Of a stretch of DNA of 64,000 nucleotides, positions 1 to 12,283 are shown in pieces; the first letter of the stretch is position 1; each line of letters starts with the position of its first letter. The DNA is from Dactylorhiza incarnata (taxonomy: Eukaryota > Streptophyta > Magnoliopsida > Asparagales > Orchidaceae). The translations under genes were made by a program, and so were the position numbers. The notes under the pieces are model-generated. The model was not told where the DNA came from. It did no database searches and saw only the letters and a list, made by a program, of their open reading frames with translations. The DNA lies in the NCBI GenBank assembly GCA_033032865.1, contig JAWHQI010000024.1, positions 3,472,001 through 3,536,000 of the forward strand, written 5' to 3'.

Positions 1-1891
1 GACCAGGCCTCCTCCTCTTCTTACTTTCTTTTCCCTCTACCTGTGAGGAGCAGGTATTTATATTCGGGTAGAGGCGTGACTGTTCTTTCTCCGTATCGGT
101 ACCCGCTACCGACACGGATATTAGGCCAGTTACCTGTCCACTTCTCCTTCCATAGGCCCATTAGCTAGAACTCTTAAAGTTGAATAAGTCGTGCTGGGAG
201 GACAATAACCCCAGTAGTTATCTTTCTTTTCTGCATTTTTATTTCATCTAATCATGTTTAGTTAGTAGTATTTTCTTTTCAGTTTTCTTTTTTTCTTTTG
301 TTTTTGCGGAGCTGACCCCTGCAGGTATCTTTTCTGGATGGCGGATGCTGCAGCTTAGTCGTGGTTTAAACGCCAATCTTCTGGTATGCTCACTTGCTGA
401 GCATTGGGTACTCTCTTCCCCTAGCCCTATTTTGATTTTCCTGTCATATATTATGCGGATTGTTTAGTTTAAGTCTGGGGGAGAGTAGTTTCGTTTACCC
501 GCTCACGTGCACTATTGCACTGCATACTAGAAGATTTCATTTAAATTGTTGTTCATTTTCATTGCACACCACCGCACCCACTTGAGCGCGTACTCATCTG
601 TATGCAAGCTCTGTAGTGAATTTAATTCTTCTGCTTATGTGGGAAAATCTAGGTGATGGTTTAGGACTATGTAGCAGAGTAAAATGTTGACTCCCGTAGT
701 GCTCCTAGTCGAGTACTCGGTTGCATAGAAATTTGTGTATAGTAGACTTCTTTTTATACTATGGTTTTATATTTTTCTCTATTAGTGTAAATGTTGTTTA
801 CTTTACTCAAATGGTGAATTCGGTGGAATCAAACGGTAGCATAGGGATGTGTGTAAACGATCGCTAGATTCGTATTGCTTGAGTCGGGAGAAAGGAGAAT
901 CTTTCTCGGTGGCTAGAACTTGCCCCAAGCGATTCTTGAAGCATGGGTATACGGTTAGTCAATTGTGTGAATGTGATATAGGCCATCATTTTGGCCCTGT
1001 TGAGCCTTTGTGCCCACTCCTATCGCTTTATCCTCGTTAGCCCAGTTGTGCCTACCCTTTCTTTGATTCAGCCCCACTATTGTCTCACCAAAGCCTAAAT
1101 GCCAAACCTAGTCGCACTCCCAAATCTGAGCTTTAGCTGTTTAATATTTTCATGAGTTGGGTTGTTGATTTGGTGATATGTTTGTGAAGATGTGGATGTA
1201 TCCTTTTGTTTATTTGCTGAAAATGATAAAAAAAATGAGAAAAAGAAAAGAAGTTAAAAAGAAAGGAAAGAGAAGGAATGTTTAATTGAAAATCTTTATG
1301 TATAGATTTATGTTTGGGAGTAGGCGGTGCACGCACCCATGCTGTTAAGTCCAAGTCTGGGGGTGTTGTGTACCCGCATGTTTGTGTGGTGAATGAGGAT
1401 AGTTTCCTGCATTGGCTCATTTGGGTTTAGTGCTTTAGCCGTCGTTTTATCTTTGTTTTTCCTCACCTAAACCCAAGCCCCATTTAAAACCTAAAGTCCT
1501 ATTGATTCACGCATTTGAGTCAAACCAATGCCGTGGAGAGAAGTGACCGGGCAAGCCTATGGTCACCGACACCGATGGATTTCGGTGGAGTTTATCCGAC
1601 ACCCCAATCTTGAGCAATGCTCATCTCAGCGTTTAGTTTACTTTCTCCGTATGCATGACCGAACGATTCACCGCTTTTCACCATTTTGAGTAGTTGTGAT
1701 ATGCTTTTACTCTTTTAGAAATATATAGACTGTTTATATAATCAGAAATCTTCTCTACTATTCTTCTTATGCACGTGAGCATGCGACTTCGCATGGTACT
1801 CTATATTGTAGTTTTAAGCCATCTACTTTTCTTTCCCCGTTCGCTTAGAATTTGTTTGCTCGGGACGCGCAAACAGTTAAGTCTGGGGGTG
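1..1891 (+). mobile_element. 3' internal (non-coding) part of a Ty3/gypsy-type retrotransposon
   Basis: No convincing coding frame is present. Three copies of a purine tract of the form aagtctgggggtg/ga lie near 470, 1353 and 1879; the last abuts the start of an LTR-like sequence. Such 'aagtctggggg' tracts are familiar from the long non-coding stretch between pol and the 3' LTR of plant Athila/Tat-type Ty3 elements, where they serve as polypurine tract and duplicates of it. The element would run off the left edge. Lineage and the left limit are inferred; no pol domain is visible to prove it. Confidence 0.5.
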
Positions 1892-3576
1892 TGATGAGTC
1901 CTGATCATATACACTTTTATGGACTCATCTGGGCCATCTATTTAGTCTTTTCACTGCACTTTAGCCCTGTTTTAGCTCATATTGGTCATTCTATGCTAGG
2001 TGCACTTATAGGCCCTATTTTGGTGTTATTTCGTATCTTTCTTTGTTATTAGTTTTCTTGCGATGTTAAGTCCCACTTTTAGTGGCTAGACTGGTGCCGT
2101 ACGCTGGAACAGGTGTCGTGCAGGTGTTTTCGGTACAATTCTGCACAGGAACACTGCGCACGATCACCGGTTCTATGGCGCACGACCACTGGTCGTGCGC
2201 CACTGATCGTGTGCACTTAACCCTTTTATGAGTTCTGTTTGGTGCAGTGCGCACGACCATCTACGCTAGTGCGCACGACCATCTACGCTAGTGCGCACGA
2301 CCACCGGTCGTGCGCCACTGCTCGTGCGCACTTACCATTTAATTTCCGAGTTCTGTTTGCTGTAGTGCGCACGACCATCAACTCCAGTGCGCACGACCAC
2401 CGGTCGTGCGCCACCGGTCGTGCGAACATGTTATTTCATAATTTTTGTCTTTGCAGGTTCCGTCTAGGCAGAGCGCACGATCACCGAATTCTAGTGCGCA
2501 CGACCACTGGTCGTGCGCCAATGACCGTGCGCACTATTTATTCCAGCGCCTATAAATTCCGCTGCTCGCGATTTAGGTCAGGGCGATCGTCTTCTTCCGC
2601 CGTTTCCTGCTCCAGAGCGCCCAGTTTCGCCCCTCCATCGCCGCCCACCATCTAGAGGTGCTCCGGGCTTGTTCTTCACGCCAATCTTGAGCCGGAGTTT
2701 CCTCTCGGCCTCCTCCTTCATCCAAGAGCTTCAAAGAGAGATCTAGCGCCATCTCCATCGAGCAAGAGGAAGTTTGCAACCTCTACCGGATCGTGACACG
2801 AAGAAGACGGGTCCATTGGAGAGTCGTGACAGCTCTCTCTACCCCGGACGTAGTTGCGGACCGAGCTTGGACGCGGATTGACAACCCGGCGATTCCAACC
2901 GTGAATCTACAACGAGACTTCGGATTCGGTCGATTTCTTGCCTTGTTCTCCTCTTATTGATTGTTGTAATAGTTAGATCTTTTGTATTTTGATGAAGAAC
3001 ACTATAGACCTTGCTATTTAAAGTTATTTCATGTCTATGTGAAATACCCTTTTTTGTTTATTTGTGTGCTTGAGGTGCGCCCCATTCCATCCTCCATCCC
3101 GCCGTCACGTACGGTGCCGCACTAGCAATTGCTAGTGGCGTTCTTGTCGAAGAGGTGCTTGCGACCCTCATTCCGTTAGCCTACTCGCCCATCCGCCTAC
3201 CGAAGCGTGGCATTGCGGCCCGTATATTCCATCCCGCCTAACGAAGCAGCGCGCTCAAGGCCTGCATAGTTCGATTCCGTTTGCCTACTCGTCCATCCGC
3301 CCTTTCGACACAGCGCGCTCAAGGCCTACCTAGTCTCCATCCCGCCAAGCGAAGCATTGCATAGCGGCATTGCATAGGAGTAGTTGATAGCTTTTATTTT
3401 ATTTTCCAAAAGCCAACCCAACTCCCCCGCATTCCATCTGATTTAAGGACTTCAATCTCAAGTCCTTCCTCGAAACCTAACTCCACCTTACTGTGTTCCT
3501 CAAGAGACCGACACTCGGGGATTTTCCCCATTATTATTACTTGCGCGACCGGTGCACTTGCCGAATCATCGCATCA
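1892..3576 (+). mobile_element. LTR of the Ty3/gypsy-type element
   Basis: The sequence starts TGATGAG directly after a polypurine tract. It carries a promoter-like GC-rich stretch with 'cctataaatt' near 2549 and an exon-like leader of the kind seen in long plant Ty3 LTRs, and ends around 'atcgcatca' at 3576. The Ty3 LTR at 44490-45755 ends with a similar 'gtgcatcaaga'. An alternative end at ~3615, before 'gtggcagcgct', cannot be excluded. The other LTR lies outside the window, so neither target duplication nor LTR divergence can be checked. Confidence 0.5.
2145..2545. repeat. Palindrome array in the Ty3 LTR (GCGCACGACC / GGTCGTGCGC arms)
   Basis: Four full palindromes lie at 2177-2201, 2293-2315, 2389-2411 and 2496-2518. 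The first has 12-base arms around a single central base (arm ggcgcacgacca). The others have 10-base or longer arms. Additional half-sites (gtgcgcacgaccatc, gatcgtgtgcac, ctcgtgcgcac) fill the gaps, and a short direct duplication of 'gcgcacgaccatctacgcta' lies at 2250-2291. The array sits just upstream of the probable TATA region of the LTR. Confidence 0.9.
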
Positions 3577-3714
3577 AGAGGCAATTGAGTAAAGTAACTT
3601 GGAATCGATATCGAACAGTGGCAGCGCTCTCATGAGATCAAAATAAAATCAACGACACCAATTACGCCTCATTTTGGTGTATAATGACAAGTTGGCTAAT
3701 TCAGGGTAGATCGA

Positions 3715-3793
3715 GCTGTAGAACGACCTCAACATGACTTTCTTAGCAAACAAGCTCAGAATTGACCTTAGTCAGTTGTATTAGACTCGTATG
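3715..3793. repeat. Left remnant of the ~158-bp tandem repeat
   Basis: The stretch 'caagctcagaattgac...cagttgtattagactcgtatg' matches the corresponding part of the units at 14992-15620. It ends with gtatg, which is duplicated at 14992-14996 on the far side of the copia element. It is therefore the other half of the interrupted target. The stretch 3577-3714 before it holds nothing I can recognise. Confidence 0.75.
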
Positions 3794-4931
3794 CGTTGGA
3801 TCTTGAGACGCCCTTAGAGGGGGGTGAATAAGGGTTTTAAAATACTTGAAATGATAAGATATTAAATTAGTGATAAACCACACAAAAACAAAGGAGATCA
3901 AGTAATATAAATGAAAGACATGGTTTTATTAACTTAAAATATAAGATTACAAAATTTGATTTCTTATGACGCTAGAAATCGTAGGCGATAAAGTAAAATA
4001 TTCTTTTTTTGTATTCTATACCGACTCTTCTTACCAAGAACTGGTTGGCTTTAGCATATCCTTCCCGGATACGGCCTCAAGCCGCTCTAGCGCTTCTATC
4101 CCCAGAAAGGCCTCGAGCACCCCCTAGATCTACTCCCTAAACCCATTCGCCAACACGAGGCGAATTCCTCCCTAAGTCCTACCCAGACCTAGTCGCCAAC
4201 ACAAGGCGAATTTACTCCACGATAATAATGAAAGAGCTACAAAACACAAATAAAAACTCCCTATGAAGAATTCTGTAGATGGCGAAGGCTCGCTGAATAT
4301 TCTCCAAGTCGAAGCGTGCGCTCTTCGCGTTGTATAAGCGTTGATCCGATCCTCTTTGAATTCTTCTCTCGAATTTATGTGGGAGATGATGGTCTGGAAA
4401 ATACGGCCCTCTCTAAGTTTCTAAAGTGCTGGAATAGGGTTCTCTTCAATCAGTAGTTGGAGAAGATGAAATCCACTAATTTATGGGACTGGAGGCTAAC
4501 GCCGGCGTTAAGGCTAACGCCTGGCGTTGACCCAGTATAGAATTGTTTTGATGGCTCGGATCTTCAAAATGGGAAGGAGATTTTGTACTTTAAGAAACAT
4601 TCATTTTAGGTAACCCAAACGTTGGCGTTGAGTCTAACGCTAGCATTAGGTAAGATCATTCCTAAAGTGCCCCTGCAAACACGGTTGCTTCCCTCCTTGC
4701 CATAATCATCATAATGGGAATGAGGGTCAACGCCCAGCATTAAGTCCTAACGCCTAGCATTAGACCACATCCCTCTTTTCAGTTTGTGAGCAGGTCCAGA
4801 CCAATAATGCAGCAACCTAGTGTCATATTTGTTCAAACCTGCATGCTAAAAACACAATGGCAAACAAGATCAAATACAAGTAGGATTTGTTATTCTCAAA
4901 TCAAAGGGATGTGGAAAACCATGTTCCAACA
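3794..4931 (-). repeat. 3' LTR of the Sirevirus-like element
   Basis: The LTR begins on the minus strand with TGTTGGAACATGG next to the polypurine tract and ends at 3794. It matches 13784-14991 throughout. It contains only two of the 18-bp palindromic units (4493-4530), against five in the partner LTR, plus variant palindromes near 4617-4652 and 4729-4765. Confidence 0.9.
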
Positions 4932-7363
4932 ATCTCCCCCTTTTGATAATAACAAATCCAATATAGATAAATCATATTCATATATAAGAGAGGTGTGTTT
5001 TAGAAGGATATATGACACTAAGTAATATAGAGACAATAATAAGAATTATAAATTGTTTAAGTTGTGATCCCCCTACTTAAGTGCTCCCCCTTAGTGTATG
5101 CTCTCATAGACTAGATTTATGCTCCCCCCTTAATCTAGTGAATCCTGCTCCTTTAATCATTAAGATTTATCATTTTATTCTCCCTCTTTTATTATTAGCA
5201 AAAGAGGGTGAGTTGAAACAAAACTAGAAGAGAGAAGACAAAAGTTGGAACATAACTAAGAGAGGATTAAGAGTTTTGTTTAAACATAAGGTAATTCGTG
5301 ATCGAGCTAAGGGAGAGAGTAGCACAGCAGAAAAAGATATGATAAATGTGAACGAACAACATTCCATTTATTTGTTTTACCAAAAGAATTCTACCACTTG
5401 CTTTTTGAAGTAAAAAAAAAATTAAGAAGCTTGTTGAAAAAAATGCAATATAGTTTGACAAGCACAAGTGAAGAAAAAACCTTAGAAGTAAGCATGATAA
5501 ACTATGGTAAGCACAACTTATGATCAAATTAGGAATGCGAAAAAACAAAACAAAATAACTAAGATTAACATTTTTGTAATAGTTTGACCATTCCAACAAT
5601 ATGCCTAGACTCTTCACATTTGAGCATTTAACTTTGAAAACTTTCATAACAAGTAGGAAAGCATGATTTAACATATTCAAAAAGATAATATCTACAATGT
5701 AACCAATTCGTATTTCAAGAAAACATTGTAGAAGTCATGCATTGCAATCTAGTGTTTTTACTTGAGTTCTTAGAGAATTATGTAATGTTGCATTAGGATC
5801 CAATTCTCATGAGTAGAAGGTTTATGAAAAACAATGATGTGTGCATAAGGTGTTTTGATAAAATTATAAAAGTGAAATAATCAAAACACATGACATATGT
5901 AATGAAATAGTAACAACAATATTAAGATTGTAATCTTATAATTACTTTCACACATCAATTCTAGAATAAAATTTCAAAGCACATAAAAGGGTATAACTAC
6001 CAAAGTGCATAATTACTTTCACACATCAATTCTAGAATAAAATTTCAAAGCACATCAATTCTAGAATAAAATTTCAAAAAAAAAATTTGCACAAGACACT
6101 TTACAATTCTTTCCAAGGTGCTCAACCTCACAATGCTCATTAAGACTTATCAGGAGTGTGAGTAGTGCTTGGTGGAGTTATCTTTGGCATATTAGTCATT
6201 ATTTTTTTTTTTTAAGTTTGGGGCAAAGGTCTCCGAATTCACTTGTTGTTGCAAATATTAACAATATGGAAATAACACTTCTATGTGTGCAAGAAATTTA
6301 TTGTTTAAAAGATGGTGTAGGTAATTTAGATATACAACTTAATGTGTTAAAACTATTACACTACACAATCATGCAAGACTAAGATTATGAGCACATGTAG
6401 ATTACCAAAATAGTGAGTGTAGGAATCATTGATTAACATAAGACATTACTCATACTTAGAGGCATGCTAGGCAATCATACATAATTTTCTATAGACTATT
6501 TCATTGCGCATAATCAGATTAAGGTCAAGGCATGAAGATAAAACAATGTTTAGGAAATTTGAAATTTAAAATTAGACATTGAAGACAATCTTTAAGTGTA
6601 TGCCTAATCAATTTTGACCATTTGAAACAAAAATAACAAAGATGTTTGCTCTTGTGAAGTTTTATAGTCAAACCATAGTTTTGTAAATATTTAAAGCAAA
6701 ACAAATAACAAATAATATATTTTTGATTATTTTGTATTATTTGAATTTTTTGTATTTTGGAATAAATTAACCAAATTAATAACAAAATAATTTCAAAACT
6801 GAGAAAAGAAACACAGAAAAATCATTACAAAAATACCAGAAATAGTACAGAGAAAATAGAATTTCAATTTGGCAAAAGGAGCTAACGCCTGCATTAACTA
6901 CTTAACGCACAAACAGGACACTATTTTTTGAGATTTTTGAAAAAAAATCTTTGGAATAGGGAGTATGTATATAGACCTTCTTAGTGTAGAAATTTTAGAG
7001 AATTTGGAGATGATTAGAAGGTTTTTTAAACATATTTTTGGTGGTTTTAAAATGGTTTTTATATTTATATTTGATTTAGATTTTTTTGTGAGACTATAAT
7101 TAGACTTAGCAATTTAAAGTGGATCTTGGACTTCCCGAGGTCTACCCTATGAAGGGTTTGCACTGGTACTAGGAGATATGATGGGGTGATATCCCAAACC
7201 TCCCTTTCACAAGATATTTAATTGTTATTGATTGCTACCCAAGCTTAATATTGAAAATTTATAAACTCAAAATTTTTGAAAGAGTGAAATAAATATGTTT
7301 AGAATTAGAGGATTAAAAGAAGTACGGGAGTTAGTTTTGAGGAGAGATGGCATTTGATGGGTT
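4932..7363 (-). other. 3' non-coding region with multiplied polypurine tracts
   Basis: This AT-rich stretch lacks credible coding potential; the ORFs in it are short and low in complexity. On the minus strand the polypurine tract (tcaaaagggggagat) abuts the 3' LTR at 4932-4946. Further purine tracts lie near 5069-5095, 5123-5135 and 5180-5190. Repeated polypurine tracts upstream of the 3' LTR are a described feature of Sireviruses. A 'gagctaacgcctgcattaac' motif near 6880 resembles the LTR palindrome. Confidence 0.6.
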
Positions 7364-10300
7364 TCAATTTGATATATCTAAGACTCTTAATTCTAGTCGA
7401 AGCATGTTGAAATGAGCATCGGGGAGAGATTTTGTGAAAATGTCTGCAAGTTGGGGTTCCGTACCAATGAAACTTATTTTTACATTTTCTTTCTTAATAT
7501 GATCTCTAATGAAGTGATGGCGAACATCTATGTGTTCGGATGTAGAGTGGTGTATGGGATTATTTGTGAGATCTATGGCACTTTTGTTGTCACATTTGAG
7601 ATCAATATTTTTTAGATGAACCAAAATCCTCTAGAGTTTGGCTCATCCATAAAGCTTGTGCACAACAACTCCCAAGAGCGATGTATTCGGCCTCCGTGGT
7701 GGAGAGTGCAACCGAAGATTATTTTCTTCTAGGCCATGCTACCAATGAGGGTCCTAAAAAGTGACAAGTACCGCTAGTGCTTTTTCGATCTAGTGAACAT
7801 CTGGCGTAATCTGAATCGGAATAGCCATGCAATGTAAATGAATTATTGTGTGGGTACCATAATCCTAATCTAGATGACCCTAATAGATATCTAAAAATAA
7901 CCGCTTTTAAATGAGATTCTTTTGGATTGGCTAGAAAGCGAGCATATAAACATATGGCAAACATTGTATCCGGTCTAGATGCACTTAAGTAAAGAAGAGA
8001 TCCAATCATACCTCTACATAAAGTTTGATCGATAGAAATTCCAGATTCATCTTTTCTTAGTTTTAATGAAGCACTCATAGGTGTAGAAGCTTGTTTAAGA
8101 TTTTCAAATCCAAATCGTTTAAGCATATCATGAACATATTTCGTTTGGCAAATAAAAATACTATCATTTCATTGTGAGATTTGAAAACCAAGAAAGCAAG
8201 AAAGTTCTCCTATAAGGCTCATTTCAAATTCATTTTTCATTTCTAAGACAACTTCACTACATAACTCTTCATTAGTGGCTCCAAAAATGATATCATCAAC
8301 ATATATTTGTAGAATAATTAAATCGTTATTTTTATGCTTAATGAAAAGTGTGTTGTCGGCACTTCCCATGACATAATCGTGTTTTAACAAAAATGATATA
8401 AGTCTATCATACCAAGCACAGGGCGTTTGTTTTAAACCATAAAGTGCTTTTTCTAATTTATAAACATGATTTGGAAATTTTTTATTTATAAAACTGGGGG
8501 TTGTTCTACATAAACTTCTTGTTTTATAAACTCGTTTAAAAAAACACTTTTAACATCCATTTGGAATAATTTTACCCTTTAAAACTTGCAAATGCCAAAA
8601 ATATTCGTATAGATTCTAAGCGAGCAACGGGTGCAAAAGTTTCTTCAAAATCTACCCCCTCGATTTGAGAAAAACCTGTGCGACTAGGCGAGCTTTATTT
8701 CTTATAATCCTAGATTCACCATCTAATTTGTTTTTAAAAATCCATTTTAAGCCAACAATGGGATGATTAGATGGTCATTCTACTAGGTTCCAAACTTTAT
8801 TTCTTTCAAATTGATCTAACTCATCATTCATAGCCAAAAACCAAAATTCGTCATTTAAAATGATTGAAACGTTTTTAGGTTCAACTTCGGAAACAAAGCA
8901 AAGGTTTGAAAACGTTTCATGAAGAGAAGATCGAGTTCTTACCCCCAATAGATGGTTCTCCAATGACAAGTTCCCTTGGATGATCTTTGGTGAATCCAAA
9001 CACACTTGGCGGCACGAACTCTTCTTGTACTGTCACCATTTCTTTGTCACCTCCAAGTAGTTCAACAGTATCATCCTCCAAGGGTAAAGATGGTTCCTCT
9101 TCCTTTTCTGCACTGTTAGAATCTACACAAGGAACAAATTCATCAAACTTCACATGAATGGACTCTTCAACCTTTTTAGATCTTTTATTGTATATCCTAT
9201 ATGTTTTACTAGTTGAAGAGTAACCAAAAAATATTCCTTCATCACATTTTTCATCAAATTTTGCTAAAGCATCTTTGGTGTTTAAGATAAAACATTGACA
9301 TCCAAAAACATGAAATTAAGATACATTAGGTTTCTTTTTGTAATATAATTCATATGGAGTTAATTTTAGGATTGGGCGAAGCATGACTCGATTTATGACA
9401 TAACAAAATGTATTTACGGCTTCGGCCCAAAAGGATCTAGGCAACCCATACTCGGATAGCATAGTGCGTGCGAGTTCCTGAAGGGTTCTATTTTTCCTCT
9501 CCACCACACCAATTTGTTGGGGGGTGCGTGGAGCGAAAAATTTTGTGTTTAATACCTAGATTTCTAACAAAAAGTGGTGAAACTATCGTTTTCAAATTCC
9601 CCTCAATGATCTGATCTAATGCACTTAATTTTTAATTCTAATTCATTTTGAATGTGATTGCATAGTTTAGGAAATTCAGAAAAAGCATCGGATTTGGAGG
9701 TAAGAAATAATGTCCAAGTAAATCTAGAAAAATCATCAATTAAAACAAATGTGTACTTTTTACCACCTAGACTACAAGTGCTAATTGGCCCAAATAGGTC
9801 CATGTGAATTAGTTGTAGAGGTCTAGTGGTGGACATTTCATTTTTGGTTTCAAAAGATGTTTTAGAACATTTTCCCTTTTGGCATTGCGGGCATAAAGTG
9901 GATAGATTTCCATTAAGCATTGGTAAACCCCTTATTATTTTATTTTTTGACAATTTTAAGATCAACTTGGTGCTAGTGTGACCAAGACGCCTATGTCATA
10001 ATTCTAGTTCTTCATTTTTTGTAATTAGACATTTTAGTGACACACGTGATAGATCATGAAAAGAGATTAAATAGACATTATGAATTATTTGTGTAGTGAG
10101 TACAATATTATTAGTCTTAGGATCTATAATTTTGCACAAATTAGTAGAAAACTCAAATAACACATTAAGGCCTTTATCGCATAGTTGACTAATAGAAATT
10201 AAGTTGTGTTTTAAACCTTCTACATATATGATGTTTGTAAGAGAGAAAGAGTCGTTACACACTGTACCGGTGCCTAAGATTCTTCCTTTTCTGTTATCAC

Positions 10301-10799
10301 TGAATGTCACCGTTCCTCCTTTCTTCTTTGTGAGGCTAAGGAACTTTGCTTTATTGCCCGTCAGGTGCTTGGAACAGCCTGAGTCCAAGTACCACATTTC
10401 TTCCTTGTCCTTAGCCTGCCAACATACCTAAAAAGAAGATGTTAGTGAAGATCTGGATACCCAAGAGGTTCCTCCCATAATATACGTGGAGACCTTAGGT
10501 ATCCATATTTGTTTTAAAGTGCGCTTTCCCTTCTTTCTGCAAGAGTCCGTGGTGTGGCAAAACAACAAATAATTTGCACATGCAACATAAGGAGATGAGA
10601 CCTTTTTCAGAGAATTTTGCTGACCCTTACCCGTAGACACAGAAGTGGAAGGGGTGACAGAATTATTATTATAAATAGAATTTTTGTTTCTGGAACTAGA
10701 GCTAACGCCAGTGTTAGAAGCTAATGCTGGGCGGTAGCTTCCCGAACCATAACCCAGCCCAAACTTTGCAGAACCATAGCACGGGTTGCCCAAAATCAT
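7364..10799 (-). pseudogene. copia pol remnant (protease, integrase, RT, RNase H)
   Basis: Read on the minus strand, the domains come in copia order. The protease is at ~10397-9996, with W-Y-L-D-S-G and the downstream hydrophobic core. Integrase is at ~9965-9316, with the C..C finger 'CPQCQKGKC', 'IHMDLFGP' and 'VERKNRTLQE'. RT is at ~9005-7719, with the active-site block 'IYVDDIIFG' near 8300. RNase H is at ~7700-7364, with 'CDNKSA' and 'ADIFTKSLP'. At least six frame breaks separate the pieces, so no polyprotein can be made. The segment 10799-10428 is the gag-pol linker. Confidence 0.9.
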
Positions 10800-12283
10800 G
10801 TCCAGTGATTTTTGGCCAACCCCAAATTTTTAATATCATATTAAGATCATCGATTCTGGCTTTTAAGGCAAAATTTCCGCTTAATAAATTTCCACACCTC
10901 TTTGCAAAATTTTCTTTTCATTTTCTGTTTGAGAAAGAGAATTTTGTAAACATCTTTCTAAGTCTCCCTTTAGTTTTGTGAGAGATTCGATATTGGAGAG
11001 AGCCTTAGAAAGATCGTTTTCTAGTATTTTTGTTCTTGCTAAGTTATGATCATTTTCCAGGCTAGATCATATCTCTTTTCCCAAAGTTTTTATTTCCTTA
11101 TTTAATTTTTTATTTTGTTTTAAAAGAATTTTTTTTTCGGTTTTTAGGAGATTAAGATCTTTTTGACTTTTACTAAAAAAATTGCATGTTTTCATGTACT
11201 CAATATAGAGGTCATCATAAGTATTAGGAATTACCTTAATGTCGCTTTGGACATTGCAATCGTCGTCCGTTGATTCATGGCTCCTCCCCATAAGGCACAG
11301 ATTTGCCTCATCACTATCGCTTGAAGTTGACTCCTTTGAACTTTCGGATGAAGAGTCATCCCACGTAGCAGCCTTCAAAACCTTCTTCTTTTCTCTTCCT
11401 TTATGTCGCTTTTCTTTTTGTTCTTTCAAGTACTTTGGGCATTGGCTTCTTATATGTCCGGTCTTCATGCAATGGAAGCACTCAGGAGGAGGTCGCTCTT
11501 CATCGTCGTCGCTTGATTTTTCCTTTTTCTCTCTTTTGGAGGATGAGCCTTTTCGGAAGAACTTACGGAAAGTATTCCTCCTTTTTGGATTCTTCATGAA
11601 CTTTGTGAAATTGTTCACAAAAAGACTCTTCTCGTCCTCTTCCTCATCGTCATCCTCTTTCCTTGACTTTAGTGCCAAGGCTTTCTTCTTTGGCTCTTGG
11701 TTGTATTCTTCATCTTGGATTTTGAGTTCTACCTCATGGGTTTTGAGATTCCCAATGAGGCTCTCAATCTGGAGCCGTCTTAGATCATGCGATTCTGAAA
11801 TAGCTGTCACCTTTGGATTGAACTTCGGAGGGATAGATTGAAGGATCTTCCTCACCAAGTCACCATTCGAGAAGGTTTTTCCAAGGATCTTTGAGGCGTT
11901 TACGATCTTGGTAAAACGTGTGTACATCGAGTCAACGTCATCATCTGGATCCATTCTGAATCTTTTAAACTCCGATTCCAGTTGGAAGAGCTTGGAGTCT
12001 TTAACCTGAGAGGTACCTTCATGAGTTATTTCTAGTAAATTCCAAATGTCATAAGCAGTTTCACAAGCACAAACTCAATTAAATTCGGTCATATCTAATG
12101 CGCAAAATAAAGCATTCATAGCTTTAGCATTATTTTTACATTTATTTGTATCCCCGTCATCCCATCTATCTCTAGGCTTTTCCATAGTTACCTCTCCAAC
12201 AACATAAGTAGGAGTGGTGTACGGTGTTTCGACACTAGCCCAGACATCTAGATCTATATTTATTAGAAAGTAACGCATTCTTT

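Noticed and set aside
11239..11841. 200-codon plus-strand frame
   Set aside because: Antisense of the charged gag region; Ser/Phe-rich shadow.
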